In this document: positions 18,617 to 27,924 of the stretch, piece by piece
Numbering within the stretch: position 1 is the stretch's first letter
How the letters are laid out: each line of letters opens with the position of its first letter
Assembly: GCA_963699215.1 (NCBI GenBank)
Contig: OY969422.1
Location: 186,001-250,000 of the forward strand
Direction: 5' to 3'
Source: VRUE01 sp963699215
GTDB lineage: Bacteria > Actinomycetota > Thermoleophilia > Solirubrobacterales > 70-9
DNA: 64,000 nt
The notes under the pieces: model-generated
Databases searched by the model: none
What the model was told of the DNA's origin: nothing
Seen by the model: only the letters and a program-made list of their open reading frames with translations
Translations under genes and position numbers: made by a program

Positions 18617-19537
18617 CTAGCCGAGCGCCTCGGCGCCGGCGACTACCTCGAGGATCTCCTGGGTGATCTCCGCCTGCCTGGCCCGGTTCATCTCCAGGGT
18701 CAGGTCGTCCATCATCGTCTCCGCGTTCTCCGCCGCGTTGCGCATCGCCGTCATCCGCGCTCCCAGCTCGGAAGCGGCCGACTCGAGCAGCGCCCGGTAG
18801 ACCGAGATGTTCACGTACTCGGGGATGAGTTGAGCGAGCAACAGCTCGGCCTCGGGCTCGTACTCCCAGAGCGCCTGGCTGTGGGCTTTCTCGATCTCGG
18901 TCTCCTCGGCGTCCTCTTCCTCCTCGCCGGCGCCGGCGCCGATCACGTCGGCCTGCTGCAGCGGCAGCAGCGTCTGCCGCCAAACGTGCTGGGTGAGCGG
19001 CGAGACGTAGCGGTTGTAGACCAGCTCGACCCGGTCCAGCTCCTCGTCGACGTAGCGCGCGGTCAGCTCCTCGCCGATCTCGCGAGCGTTGGCGAAGCCG
19101 GGGCGGTCGGTGAAGCCGGTGAAGGAAGTGCGGACCTCCTGCTTGCGGAAGGTCAAGGCGGAGACGCCCTTGCGCCCGACCGCGGAGAAGGCCGTCTCGA
19201 CCCCTTGCCCGCTGAGCTCGTCGCGCAGGCGCAGCCCGTCGCGGATCACGTTGGTGTTGAAGGCGCCGGCCAGGCCGCGATCGCCGGTGATCAGCACCAC
19301 GCCGACGCGCTTGACCTCCTCGCGCTCGACCATCACCGGCACGCGCGGCATCCCACCCGCCTGCTCGGCAGCGCGGCGGGTGAGCTTGCGCATGCCCTTG
19401 GCATAGGGCCGCAACTGCTCGATCCGCTGCTCGGCGCGGCGCAGCCGCGCCGCCGCGACCATCTCCATCGCCCGCGTGATCTTGTTGATGTTCTTGATCG
19501 ACGCGATGCGGTTCTTTACGTCCTTCTGGGAAGCCAT
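18617..19537 (-). CDS. atpG: ATP synthase gamma subunit
   Basis: 306 aa, the central rotor shaft. N-terminal helix MASQKDVKNRIASIKNINKI with TRAMEMVAAARLRRA, and C-terminal helix ERMTAM-type (SELGARMTAMRNAAENAETM). An acidic insert (GAGEEEEDAEETEIEKA) sits around residue 200, a feature seen in actinobacterial gamma subunits. It is 6 bp from atpA. Confidence 0.97.
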   Translation of the reverse strand: MASQKDVKNRIASIKNINKITRAMEMVAAARLRRAEQRIEQLRPYAKGMRKLTRRAAEQAGGMPRVPVMVEREEVKRVGVVLITGDRGLAGAFNTNVIRDGLRLRDELSGQGVETAFSAVGRKGVSALTFRKQEVRTSFTGFTDRPGFANAREIGEELTARYVDEELDRVELVYNRYVSPLTQHVWRQTLLPLQQADVIGAGAGEEEEDAEETEIEKAHSQALWEYEPEAELLLAQLIPEYVNISVYRALLESAASELGARMTAMRNAAENAETMMDDLTLEMNRARQAEITQEILEVVAGAEALG

Positions 19538-19543
19538 CGAGCG

Positions 19544-21178
19544 TTAGGCCGCAGCCGTCTCCTTCTCCGTCTCGGCTTCCTCGGTGCGGCTCGGCTTCGC
19601 CCGCTCCTCCTCGGAGTGGATGCGGTCCGACTCACCCGCCTCGAGCGGGTCGCCGTGCTCGTCGAAGTCGGGGCCGAAGTCATCGACGAACTCGCGGATC
19701 GCCGTACCCAGCTCCTCCTCGTCGGCCTCCTCGAGCTTGCCGGTCTCGGCGATCCGGTCGAGCAGCTCGGCCTTCTCGGAGCGCAGCCGGATCCGCAGAT
19801 CGGCCAGGAACTCGCCCACCCGCTCGGTTTTCACTCGGTCGAGGAAGCCACCGGTGCCGGAGTAGATCGCCGCCACCTGATCCGCCATCTCGAGCGGTTC
19901 GCGCTCTTTCTGTTTGAGTAGCTCGACCAGCCGTTCGCCGCGGTTCAGGGTCTTCTGCGTCTCCGGATCGAGCTCGGAGCCGAACTGGGCGAACGCCTCG
20001 AGGTCGCGGTACTGCGAGAGGTCGAGGCGCAGCTTGCCGGCGACCTTCTTCATCGCCTTGGTCTGCGCGTTGCCGCCCACCCGCGAGACCGAGATGCCGA
20101 CGTTGATCGCGGGGCGAACGCCGGAGTTGAAGAGGTCGGACTCGAGGAAGATCTGGCCGTCGGTGATCGAGATCACGTTGGTCGGGATATAGGCGGAGAC
20201 GTCCGACGCCTGGGTCTCGATGATCGGCAGCGCCGTCAGCGAGCCGCCGCCGAGCTCGTCGTTCAGCTTCACCGCCCGCTCCAGCAACCGCGAGTGCAGG
20301 TAGAAGACGTCGCCGGGGTAGGCCTCGCGACCGGGCGGGCGCCGCAGCAGCAGCGACATCTGCCGGTAGGCGTAGGCGTGCTTGGTGAGGTCGTCGTAGA
20401 CGCAGAGCGCCGCTTTGCCGTTGTAGAGGAAGTGCTCGCCCATCGCGCAGCCGGCGTAGGGGGCGATGAACTTGATCGGCGCCGCCTCGTCGGCGGGGGC
20501 GGCGACGATGATCGTGTTCTCCATCGCCCCGTTCTCCTCCAGCACCTCCTTCAGCTGGACGACGGTGGACATCCGCTGGCCGATCGCGACGTAGATGCAG
20601 ATCATGTCCTTGTCGCGGTTGTTGATGATCGTGTCGATCGCGATCGCCGTCTTGCCGGTCTGGCGGTCGCCGATGATCAGCTCTCGCTGGCCGCGGCCGA
20701 TCGGGATCATCCCGTCGATCGACATCAGCCCGGTCTGCACCGGTTCGGTCACCGGCTGGCGCTGGACGACGCCCGGCGCCTTGAACTCGGCCGGGCGGGT
20801 CTGCGTGGTCGCGACCTCGCCCTTGTCGTCGAGCGGGCGGCCGAGCGGGTCGACCAGCCGGCCGAGCAGCTCGTCGCCGACCGGGATCCGCAGCAGGTGG
20901 CCGGTGCGCTTCACCGTGTCGCCCTCGACGATCTTGTCCCACTCGCCGAACAGCACGGCGCCGACGTTGTCCGCCTCGAGGTTGAGGGCGAGGCCGGTGA
21001 CGCCGTGTGGCAGCTCGAGCATCTCGAGCGCCATGCAGTTGTCGAGGCCGTGGATGCGGGCGATCCCGTCAGCGACGGACAGCACGGTCCCGACCTCGGA
21101 GAGGTCGGCGCTGCCGGTGTCCAGTCCCTCGATCCGCTCGCGCAGAATCGATGCGATCTCGTCGGGCTTGATCTCCAT
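19544..21178 (-). CDS. atpA: ATP synthase alpha subunit
   Basis: 544 aa, noncatalytic F1 subunit. P-loop GDRQTGKTAIAIDTIINN, the conserved PGREAYPGDVFYLHSRLLER, and arginine-finger region ISVSRVGGNAQTKAMKKV. The C-terminal tail beyond residue 500 is charged and low complexity (EEAETEKETAAA), an extension relative to E. coli. The 18-bp gap to atpH contains a good SD for atpA. Confidence 0.99.
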   Translation of the reverse strand: MEIKPDEIASILRERIEGLDTGSADLSEVGTVLSVADGIARIHGLDNCMALEMLELPHGVTGLALNLEADNVGAVLFGEWDKIVEGDTVKRTGHLLRIPVGDELLGRLVDPLGRPLDDKGEVATTQTRPAEFKAPGVVQRQPVTEPVQTGLMSIDGMIPIGRGQRELIIGDRQTGKTAIAIDTIINNRDKDMICIYVAIGQRMSTVVQLKEVLEENGAMENTIIVAAPADEAAPIKFIAPYAGCAMGEHFLYNGKAALCVYDDLTKHAYAYRQMSLLLRRPPGREAYPGDVFYLHSRLLERAVKLNDELGGGSLTALPIIETQASDVSAYIPTNVISITDGQIFLESDLFNSGVRPAINVGISVSRVGGNAQTKAMKKVAGKLRLDLSQYRDLEAFAQFGSELDPETQKTLNRGERLVELLKQKEREPLEMADQVAAIYSGTGGFLDRVKTERVGEFLADLRIRLRSEKAELLDRIAETGKLEEADEEELGTAIREFVDDFGPDFDEHGDPLEAGESDRIHSEEERAKPSRTEEAETEKETAAA

Positions 21179-21196
21179 GGGGTGCTCTATTCCTCC

Positions 21197-21730
21197 TTAC
21201 GCCGCCTGGGCGACGCTCTTTCGAAGTTTCTCCAGGCGACTGCGGATGCTCGCGTCGAGCACCATGTTGCCGACCTGCAGGACGATGCCGCCGAGGATCT
21301 CTCCGTCGACGCGACTGGCAAGCTCGACCTTCTGGCCGGTCTGCCGCTCGATCTCCTCGCCGACCTTGGTCACAACAGCCGGGTCCAGCTCGACCGCGCT
21401 GGTCACGGTCACGTCGATCCGCTTGTTCTCCTTCTTCCACATCTGCTCGAGCTCGCGGCGGATGCGGAAGATCTCCGTCATCCGCCCCTTCTCGATCAGC
21501 AACTCGAGGAAGTTGACCAGCTCGGGATCGGCATCGTCGATAGCGCGCCGCAGCCCTCCGATCTTCTCGGCCGAGGAGAAGTGCGGGCTGAAGAGGAAGA
21601 CCTGCAGCTCGCGGTCGGCTTCGACAGCATCGGCGAACTGGGCCAGATCGGCCCCGATCGGGTCGAGCTTGCCCTTCTCCTTGGCGACGTCGAAGAGTGC
21701 CTCGGCGTATACGCGAGCTGCCTCGGGCAT
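21197..21730 (-). CDS. atpH: ATP synthase delta subunit
   Basis: 177 aa peripheral stalk subunit. OSCP-like N-terminal bundle (ARVYAEALFDVAKEKGKLD) and C-terminal VDGEILGGIVLQVGNMVLDA with the final SIRSRLEKLRKS, all standard. It begins 3 bp after the atpF stop, so translation is coupled. Confidence 0.97.
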   Translation of the reverse strand: MPEAARVYAEALFDVAKEKGKLDPIGADLAQFADAVEADRELQVFLFSPHFSSAEKIGGLRRAIDDADPELVNFLELLIEKGRMTEIFRIRRELEQMWKKENKRIDVTVTSAVELDPAVVTKVGEEIERQTGQKVELASRVDGEILGGIVLQVGNMVLDASIRSRLEKLRKSVAQAA

Positions 21731-21733
21731 CGC

Positions 21734-22324
21734 TTAGCTCTCCGCCCCCGAGAGGCTGCTGAAGTCGACCTCGCTGAGCGCCTCCTCGACCAGGCGGCGC
21801 TGGTCCTCGGCGGTCAGGCTCTTGCGGGTCACCTTCTCGGTGGCCAGCACGGTCAGGTCGGCGACCTCCTTGCGGATCTGCTCCAGCGAGCGACGCGTCT
21901 CCGCTTCGATGTCGCGCTTCGCCGCGGAGACCAGCTCCTCGCGTTTCTCCTTGCCGGACGCCGTCGCCTCCGCCTCGGCGGTCTCGGCCGCCTTGCGGGC
22001 ACGGGCCATGATGTCGTCGGCCTGCTCGCGCGCCTCGGCGAGGCGCGCCCGGTACTCCTCGAGCAGCTCGTCGGACTCGCGGCGCTGCCGTTCGGCCGCC
22101 TCGATCGACTCGGCGATCGTCTTGGCGCGCTTGTCGAGCGCCTCCTGGATTTTCGGGAAGGCGACCTTGCTCAGCACCCACATCGTGAAGAGGAAGATGA
22201 CCAGCGTCCAGATCATCAGGCCGAGGCCCGGCGAGACCAGGAAGCTGCCGCCTTCTTCCTCTCCATGGGCCGCCTCCGCGGCAAGGGCGATGAAGCCCGC
22301 TATGTCGCCAATGAATAGCTCCAC
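21734..22324 (-). CDS. atpF: ATP synthase b subunit
   Basis: 196 aa. A single N-terminal TM (LGLMIWTLVIFLFTMWVLSK) is followed by a long charged coiled-coil (AETAEAEATASGKEKREELV and onward) that forms the peripheral stalk. An N-terminal extension of about 30 residues before the TM, rich in Ala/Glu/His, is longer than in E. coli, as in other actinobacteria. Confidence 0.96.
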   Translation of the reverse strand: MELFIGDIAGFIALAAEAAHGEEEGGSFLVSPGLGLMIWTLVIFLFTMWVLSKVAFPKIQEALDKRAKTIAESIEAAERQRRESDELLEEYRARLAEAREQADDIMARARKAAETAEAEATASGKEKREELVSAAKRDIEAETRRSLEQIRKEVADLTVLATEKVTRKSLTAEDQRRLVEEALSEVDFSSLSGAES

Positions 22325-22333
22325 GCGAGCGGC

Positions 22334-22603
22334 CTAGAGGAAGAAGGCGATAAGGCCGAAGATGAAGGTGTAGAAGGCGACCGCCTCGGTCAGCGCGAAG
22401 CCGAGCCAGCGGATGCTCTGCAGCTCGTCTTTCATCTCGGGCTGGCGGGCGACCGACTCGATCTCCTTGCCGAAGATGAAGCCGACGCCGATGCCGGCGC
22501 CGATCGAGCCGAGCCCAGCGCCGACGCCGAGGGCGATCGCCTTGCCAGCGTCCGTCACACCTTCGTCGGTGACCTCGGCAATCGGTAGGGACATGAGATC
22601 CAT
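22334..22603 (-). CDS. atpE: ATP synthase c subunit
   Basis: Up to 89 aa; proteolipid of the rotor ring. Helix 1 holds the Gly/Ala packing motif GAGLGSIGAGIGVGF, the loop is ARQPE, and helix 2 has the proton-carrying Glu in GFALTEAVAFYTF. No Gln/Ser sodium-ligand set is seen, so H+ coupling is likely. Two starts are possible: ATG 22603 (AAAGGAG nine bases upstream) or ATG 22594; the first is better supported by the SD. Confidence 0.97.
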   Translation of the reverse strand: MDLMSLPIAEVTDEGVTDAGKAIALGVGAGLGSIGAGIGVGFIFGKEIESVARQPEMKDELQSIRWLGFALTEAVAFYTFIFGLIAFFL

Positions 22604-22623
22604 CGGGTCTGACTCCTTTGTCT

Positions 22624-23580
22624 TTAGTGACTTGCGGCGGTTGCTCCGCCGATGTAGATCGCGGTGAGGGTCGAGAAGATAAACGCCTGGAGCGTCGCGA
22701 CCAGGCCCACCTCGAAGATGAAGAAGACGAAGGCCATCGGGAAGGTGAGCGCGCCGAGCGCGGCGATCCCGAGCAGCACGGCGAGCCCACCGCCCATGAA
22801 GAGCAGCAGCAGGTGGCCGGCGAGGATGTTGGCGAAGAGACGCACGGAGAGCGAGATCAGCCGCACGAAGTGGGAGATCACCTCGATCAGGAAGATCGCC
22901 GCCTTGCCGATCGGGTTCATCTCCTCCAGCCCGGGGGGCAGCCAGCCGGCGAAGTAGGGGATGAAGCCCTTGGCCCGGATCCCTTCGACGTGGTAGGAGA
23001 CCCAGACCACGAGCGTCAGAACCAGCGGGATCGAGATGTTCGCGGTCGCCGCGTAGAGGGCGAAGGCGGGGACTTCGACGCCGAGGATGTTGACCGGGTG
23101 CTCGGTGTTGGTCGGCAGCGGCAGGAAGCCGATCATGTTCGAGAACCAGATGAAGAAGAAGAGCGCGGCGAGGAAGGGGAACCAGCGCGCCGCCAGCTTG
23201 GCGTCCATGTTGCCGCCGGTGATGTTGTTCTTGGTCAGGTCGTAGGCCACCTCGATCGCGGTCTGGACCCGGTTCGGTTTCTCGGCCATGCGGCGCGAGA
23301 TCCAGACCATCGTGAAGATCGTCAGGCCGCTGGCGAGGGCGAGGTAGACGACCGCCTTGTTGATGCTGAGGTCGAGGCTGCCGAGGTGGATGTCGAGCCA
23401 GGGTTCGAGCTTGAACTCGTTCTGGGGCTGGAACGATTCGTTTTTGCCGTCGCTGCCGAAGATCAGCACCATCAGGATCGTGATCGCGAAGTAGAGGCCG
23501 AACCCGATCAGGACCTTGGCCTTGGTGCTCAGCCCGGAGCTGCCCTCGGGCGGGGTGCCGGCGGCGACTTCGGCGCTCAT
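22624..23580 (-). CDS. atpB: ATP synthase a subunit
   Basis: 318 aa membrane subunit that forms the proton half-channels. Conserved helix with the essential Arg in LISLSVRLFANILAGHLLL, preceded by LEMNPIGKAAIFLIEVISHF-type sequence, and the C-terminal EVGLVATLQAFIFSTLTAIY. About six TMs. ATG 23580 overlaps the stop of the upstream small membrane gene by 4 bp. Confidence 0.97.
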   Translation of the reverse strand: MSAEVAAGTPPEGSSGLSTKAKVLIGFGLYFAITILMVLIFGSDGKNESFQPQNEFKLEPWLDIHLGSLDLSINKAVVYLALASGLTIFTMVWISRRMAEKPNRVQTAIEVAYDLTKNNITGGNMDAKLAARWFPFLAALFFFIWFSNMIGFLPLPTNTEHPVNILGVEVPAFALYAATANISIPLVLTLVVWVSYHVEGIRAKGFIPYFAGWLPPGLEEMNPIGKAAIFLIEVISHFVRLISLSVRLFANILAGHLLLLFMGGGLAVLLGIAALGALTFPMAFVFFIFEVGLVATLQAFIFSTLTAIYIGGATAASH

Positions 23581-23951
23581 CGTGCCCCCTGCTCCTGTGG
23601 CTGGAAGAGCTGGGCGATCCCGGCGGCCGCGAAGGAGACCGTGAAGAGGACGGCGAGCATCACCGCGGCGGCCAGACCGGTCTCGTGCGAGACCAGGCCG
23701 GCGACCAGAGCCGCCGTAACCATCAGCCAGACGCGGCCGAGGGTGGTCGCGGCCAGCGCCCCCATCGCCCGCTGGCGGTTGCCGCCGGCGAGCTCGGCGG
23801 CGATGCGGCGGCCGGCGAGCACCTGGATGCCCCGCTGGGCGAGCCAGGCGGCGGCGGCGATCGCGTAGCCGAGCAGGGGCAGGCCCCCGATTACGAACAC
23901 GGCCAGGGCGGCGGCTAGCACCAGGAGGTCGACATGCTTGGGAGGGGACAT
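23577..23951 (-). CDS. Small membrane protein at the AtpI position
   Basis: 124 aa with four predicted TMs (VDLLVLAAALAVFVIGGLPL; GYAIAAAAWLAQ; VWLMVTAALVAGLVS; AAVMLAVLFTVSFAAAGIAQ). It sits immediately before atpB and overlaps it by ATGA, the place where atpI is found in many operons. Sequence similarity to AtpI itself is weak to the eye, so the call rests on position and topology; a role in F0 assembly is inferred. Probably the first gene of the ATP synthase operon. Confidence 0.6.
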   Translation of the reverse strand: MSPPKHVDLLVLAAALAVFVIGGLPLLGYAIAAAAWLAQRGIQVLAGRRIAAELAGGNRQRAMGALAATTLGRVWLMVTAALVAGLVSHETGLAAAVMLAVLFTVSFAAAGIAQLFQPQEQGAR

Positions 23952-23970
23952 AAGTCCGCTTCGGGCCCCC

Positions 23971-25266
23971 TTATCGGGAGGGAGCCAGCGGATGAGTGAC
24001 TATATCCGAAAGGGCCGACGATCCGCTTTCTAGAGCCAGTTCGTGAGGCTTGTCACAACCTCGCACAAAGTCTCCGGGCCGCTTATCGGTCCGGCACGAT
24101 CGCTTCGAACTCGCCCGTCTCCGGGTCGATCGCGCCGAACTCCCCGTCTCCGGGTCGATGCGGCCGAAGCGGCGCAGCTTGAGGATCTCGAGCACGTAGA
24201 CCAGGTACACGCTGGCCGCCACGGCGACGAGGCCGAAGGCGGCGATCACCAGGCTCCAGAGCAGGTCGAAGTTGCCGTGATCGTCGCTGTAGGGGACGAA
24301 GCGCAGGGCGAGCGCGAGCGCGGCCATGACCGCGGTCCAGCCGTAGAGGTAGGCGAGCGTGCGCCGCTGCGAGAAGCCGATGTTCTCCATCCGGTGGTGG
24401 AAGTGCCAGCGGTCGGCACGGTAGATCGGCCGCCCGTATTTGAGCCGCTTGGCGACGACGAAGCCGGTGTCGAGGATCGGCACGGTGAGCACGATCAGCG
24501 GCAGGAAGAGGGCGATGACCGCGTTGGTCTTCAGCGCTCCCTGAACGGCGACCACCCCGAGCAGGAAGCCGAGCAGGTTGGAGCCGGTGTCCCCCATGAA
24601 GGTGCTGGCGGGGGGGAAGCCATGGCGGAGGAAGCCGAGCGAGGCGCCGGCGGTGAGCGCGGCGAGGACGCCGGCCGCGGTGCGGTCGAGCGAGAGCGCG
24701 ATCACCGCCAGGGCGATGCCGGAGATCAGGCAGACGCCGGCGGCGAGCCCGTCGACGCCGTCGATCAGATTGATCACGTTGATCATCGCGACGATGCCGA
24801 GCGTCGTGCCGACGTCGCCGAGGTCGATCGAGCCGCCGCCCGGCAGCGCAACCAGCTCGACCGCGCCAGGGTTGAGCTGGCCGAAGAAGGGGACGGTGAA
24901 GCTGTCGACGGTCACCCCGGCCGAGACCGGCACGATCACGGCCGCGACCTGGCCGAGCAGCTTCGCCGCCGCGTTCAGCTCGTAGACGTCGTCGAGCATG
25001 CCGACCGCGACGATCAGCGCCGCGCCGGTGAGGATCGCCCGCGTCTCGGCGTCCCAGGGCAGCCAGATCAGCGCCGCGGCGAAAACCGCGGCGAGGATCG
25101 CCAGGCCGCCCAGCCGCGGCGTCGGCACTGCGTGCAGCGAGCGCTGGTCGTCGGGGTAGTCGATCGCACCGATGCGCCGCGCGACGCGATCGGTCAGCGG
25201 CACCAGCAGCAGCGCCAGCACCCCGGCGAGGACGAAGGCGAGCAGGGCTTCGACGCTGGCCGGCAT
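23971..25266 (-). CDS. Polyprenyl-phosphate N-acetylhexosamine-1-phosphate transferase (WecA/MraY family)
   Basis: Multi-TM enzyme that loads the first sugar-1-phosphate onto a polyprenyl phosphate at the inner membrane face. Motifs: VGMLDDVYELNAAAKLLGQ (Mg site), NVINLIDGVDGLAAG, STFMGDTGSNLLGFLLG and HFHHRM. The frame as written ends at 23971, but its last 50 residues are not protein-like. Sense reading suggests one missing base near 24143 within a repeated IDPETGEF segment; restored, the protein would end at TAA 24085-24083 after EAIVPDR. It heads the 24-29 kb polysaccharide cluster. Confidence 0.9.
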   Translation of the reverse strand: MPASVEALLAFVLAGVLALLLVPLTDRVARRIGAIDYPDDQRSLHAVPTPRLGGLAILAAVFAAALIWLPWDAETRAILTGAALIVAVGMLDDVYELNAAAKLLGQVAAVIVPVSAGVTVDSFTVPFFGQLNPGAVELVALPGGGSIDLGDVGTTLGIVAMINVINLIDGVDGLAAGVCLISGIALAVIALSLDRTAAGVLAALTAGASLGFLRHGFPPASTFMGDTGSNLLGFLLGVVAVQGALKTNAVIALFLPLIVLTVPILDTGFVVAKRLKYGRPIYRADRWHFHHRMENIGFSQRRTLAYLYGWTAVMAALALALRFVPYSDDHGNFDLLWSLVIAAFGLVAVAASVYLVYVLEILKLRRFGRIDPETGSSARSTRRRASSKRSCRTDKRPGDFVRGCDKPHELALESGSSALSDIVTHPLAPSR

Positions 25267-25275
25267 CTACTCAGG

Positions 25276-27150
25276 CTAGTTCGCGTACCTGTCGAACCAG
25301 AGCGTGAAGGCGATCAGGCCCCAGAGCTGGCGGCTGAGATCCTCCTGGCCGGCGCAGTGGCGGTCGAGCAGAGCGGTGACGGTCCCCGGATCGAGCCAGC
25401 CCTGCCGCGACAGCACCTCGGCCGAGAGCACTTCGCGCGCGAACCGCTGCAGCGGCCCGCGCAGCCAGGCGGCGACCGGGATCGAGAACCCCTGCTTCGG
25501 CCCGCGCAGGACCTCCTTCGGCAGCAGCGGCGCCAGGGCGCGGCGCAGCAGCCGCTTCTTGGCGAGGCCGCGCACCTTCAGCGGGCGTCGCCAAGCCGAG
25601 CGCCATCGTCGGCCACCTCGGTATCGAGGAAGGGAACGCGAAGCTCCAGCGAGTGGGCCATGCTCGAACGGTCGGTCTTGACCAGCAGGTCGTCGACCAG
25701 GTAGATGCCGAGGTCGACGTCCTGCAGCCGCGCCAGCGGCTCGGCGCCGGCGGTCTCCGCGTAGCGCTCGCGGTAGAGGTCGACCGGGTCCCAGCCGGGA
25801 TCGCGGCCGCCGAGCAGCGAAGCCTGGAGCTGCCGGCGAGAAGATCTCCTTCCAGGCGTGGTGGCGCTCCAGCGGCGGCAACGCGGCGGCGCGGGCGAAG
25901 CGCTTCGCTTTGTAGTCGAAGCCGACCTTGCCGTCGGAGCTGGGCAGGCGCTCGATCAGCGGCGCGGCGAGCGCGGCGAGGCGACCGATCCGCGGCGCAA
26001 GCAGGTCGGCGACGTAGGTGTAGTAGCCGCCGAACAGCTCGTCGCCGCCCTCGCCCGAGAGCGCCACCTTGACCTCGCCGGCGGCCAGCTCGGAGACGAG
26101 GTAGGTGGGCAGCGCCGAGGAGTCGCCGAAGGGCTCGTCGAAGGCCTCGACCAGCTTCGGGAAGAGCTCGACCGCGTCGGGCCGCAGGACGATCTCGTGG
26201 TGGTCGGTGCCGTAGCGCTCGGCGACCAGCCGCGCCCGGTCGAGCTCGTCGAAGCTCGACTCCTCGAAGCCGATCGAGAAGGTCTTCACCGGGTCGGCCT
26301 GCTCGCTGGCGGCGAGCGGCGACGAGGCCGGCCGAGTCGACCCCGCCGGAGAGCAGCACCCCGACCGGGACGTCGGCGACGAGGTGGGCGCGGATCGAGT
26401 CGCGCAGAGTCTCGCGCAGCTCGCCGGCCAGGGCGGATTCGGGGCGGCGCCGCGTCTCGCCGGCGGCGACCGGCTGCGGGCGGGCAAAGCGCCGCTGGGT
26501 CAGCTCGCCGTCGTGCCAGATCGGCAAGCGTCCCCGGGGGAGCTTGCGCGCCTCGGCGAAGATCGTCAGCGGCGCCGGGATCGAGTTGAAGGCGAGGTAG
26601 GCGGCGACCGCCTCGGGATCGATCGCGCGCGAGAAGCCGGGCTGCTCCAGCATCGCCTTCAGCTCCGAGGCGAACGAGAGCGTCGCCGTCGACGAGGCGG
26701 TAGTAGAGCGGCTTGATCCCGAAGCGGTCGCGGGCGAGCAGTAGGCGCCGCTCGCGCGCGTCCCAGAGGGCGATCGCGAACATCCCCCGCAGTCGCTCGA
26801 CGAAGCCGTCGCCGTGCTCCTCGTAGAGGTGGACCAGGACCTCGGTGTCGCGACGGGTGCGCGAAGCGATGACCGCTGCCCTCCAGCTCGCGCCGCAGCT
26901 CGCGGTAGTTGTAGATCTCGCCGTTCTGGACGACGATGACGCTGCCGTCCTCGTTGGCGATCGGCTGGTCGCCATGCTCGAGGTCGATGATCGAGAGGCG
27001 CCGCATCGCCAGCGCCACCGCCGCCGTCGTGGAAGAGGCCGTCGTTGTCGGGCCCGCGGTGCGACGAGCCTCGCGTTCATCCGCCTCACGCGCCTCGAGG
27101 TCGGCGATCGCCCCTCGCCCTGCCGCGGCCATTCCGCAGATCCCGCACAT
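25276..27150 (-). pseudogene. asnB: Asparagine synthetase (glutamine-hydrolysing), interrupted by several frame shifts
   Basis: Together the frames rebuild a class II amidotransferase-synthetase of about 620 aa, the normal size. It starts MCGICGM at ATG 27150 (nucleophile Cys2). Glutaminase pieces are HRGPDNDG, RRLSIIDLEHGDQPI, NGEIYNYRELR and RDRFGIKPLYYR. The synthetase PP-loop is VGVLLSGGVDSAGLVA, followed by ALSGEGGDELFGGYY and the C-terminal LRGPKQGFSIP and GLIAFTLWFDRY. At least six one-base shifts break it (about 25580-27090), but motifs and GC-rich third positions persist through all of them. Likely sequence errors. Context suggests amidation of a surface sugar rather than only asparagine synthesis. 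Confidence 0.85.
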
Positions 27151-27187
27151 GGCGGGCAGTCTCGCAGGACGAACCGAGCCCAAAGCA

Positions 27188-27237
27188 GACGTGCCGCGAG
27201 TTAGAGGTCACTATGGGTACTCAACTCGCGGCACGTC
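27188..27237. repeat. 50-bp inverted-repeat element, copy 1
   Basis: Perfect 15-bp arms (gacgtgccgcgagtt 27188-27202 and aactcgcggcacgtc 27223-27237) around a 20-nt loop. Reverse-complemented, it matches the element at 51973-52022 at 47 of 50 positions including 18 of 20 loop bases. It sits between the sugar transferase start side and the asnB start. Conservation of a loop as well as stems suggests a dispersed element or a bound site rather than a simple terminator. Confidence 0.8.
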
Positions 27238-27250
27238 CTCGACGCGAGAC

Positions 27251-27921
27251 TCAGCTGGGGGCGGCGGGACCGCGGCCGAGGACCTTGACGACGGTGGCGA
27301 AGAGGACGCTGACGTAGAGGGAGACGGAGCGGTCGGCGATGTACTCCATGTCGTGGGCGAGCTTGTCGGCCCACGACTCCTCGCGGGTCACCCGGGTCTG
27401 GGCGAAGCCGGTGACGCCCGGACGGACGACAAGCCGCTGCCAGTACTGGGGGATCTCGCGACAGAGCTCGGTGAAGAAGGCCGGCCGGATCGGCCGCGGG
27501 CCGACGATCGCCATGTCGCCGCGCAGGACGTTCCACAGCTGCGGCACCTCGTCGAGGTGGATCGTGCGCAGCACCCGGCCGATCCGCGTCACCTCGTGCT
27601 CGGTCCGCCGCGAAAGCTCCTCGCCGAGGTAGGGGCCGAGCCGCGTCTCGGCGTCCGGCTTGAGGGTGCGGAACTTGTACATGCAGAAGAGCTGCCCGGC
27701 AGCGACCGACGCGGGCGCCGCGGTAGAGGACCGGCCGCCCCGAGGTGAGCACGATCGCCAACGCGGTCAGCGCCAGCAGCGGCGAGAGCAGCAGCAGGAT
27801 CGCGGCCGAGATGAGGATGTCGAGGCCGCGCAGGACCGCATCGACCGGGCGCGGCTCGCCGTCACCGGCGAGCGCGATGAGATGCTCCAGCTCGGCCTCG
27901 ACGTCGGCGGGCAGAGCGAGG
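27251..27921 (-). pseudogene. Bacterial sugar transferase (undecaprenyl-phosphate hexose-1-P transferase), one frame shift
   Basis: WcaJ/RfbP-type membrane phosphoglycosyltransferase. N-terminal part: PADVEAELEHLIALAGDGEP then a TM (LDILISAAILLLLSPLLALT) and VLTSGRPVLYRGARVG. After a one-base shift near 27705 the conserved core continues MYKFRTLKPDA, EVTRIGRVLRTIHLDEVPQL, WNVLRGDMAIVGPRPIRP and PGVTGFAQTRVT. The start is uncertain; no ATG lies in frame close to the 5' boundary, and the coding region abuts the glycosyltransferase stop. It carries the Asp/Glu-containing LDEVPQLWNV and GPRP catalytic signature. Primes a surface glycan. Confidence 0.82.
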
Positions 27922-27924
27922 GAT

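Noticed and set aside
19680..20942. Long alternative minus-strand frame inside atpA
   Set aside because: Low-complexity Arg/Gly composition; atpA frame carries all catalytic motifs.
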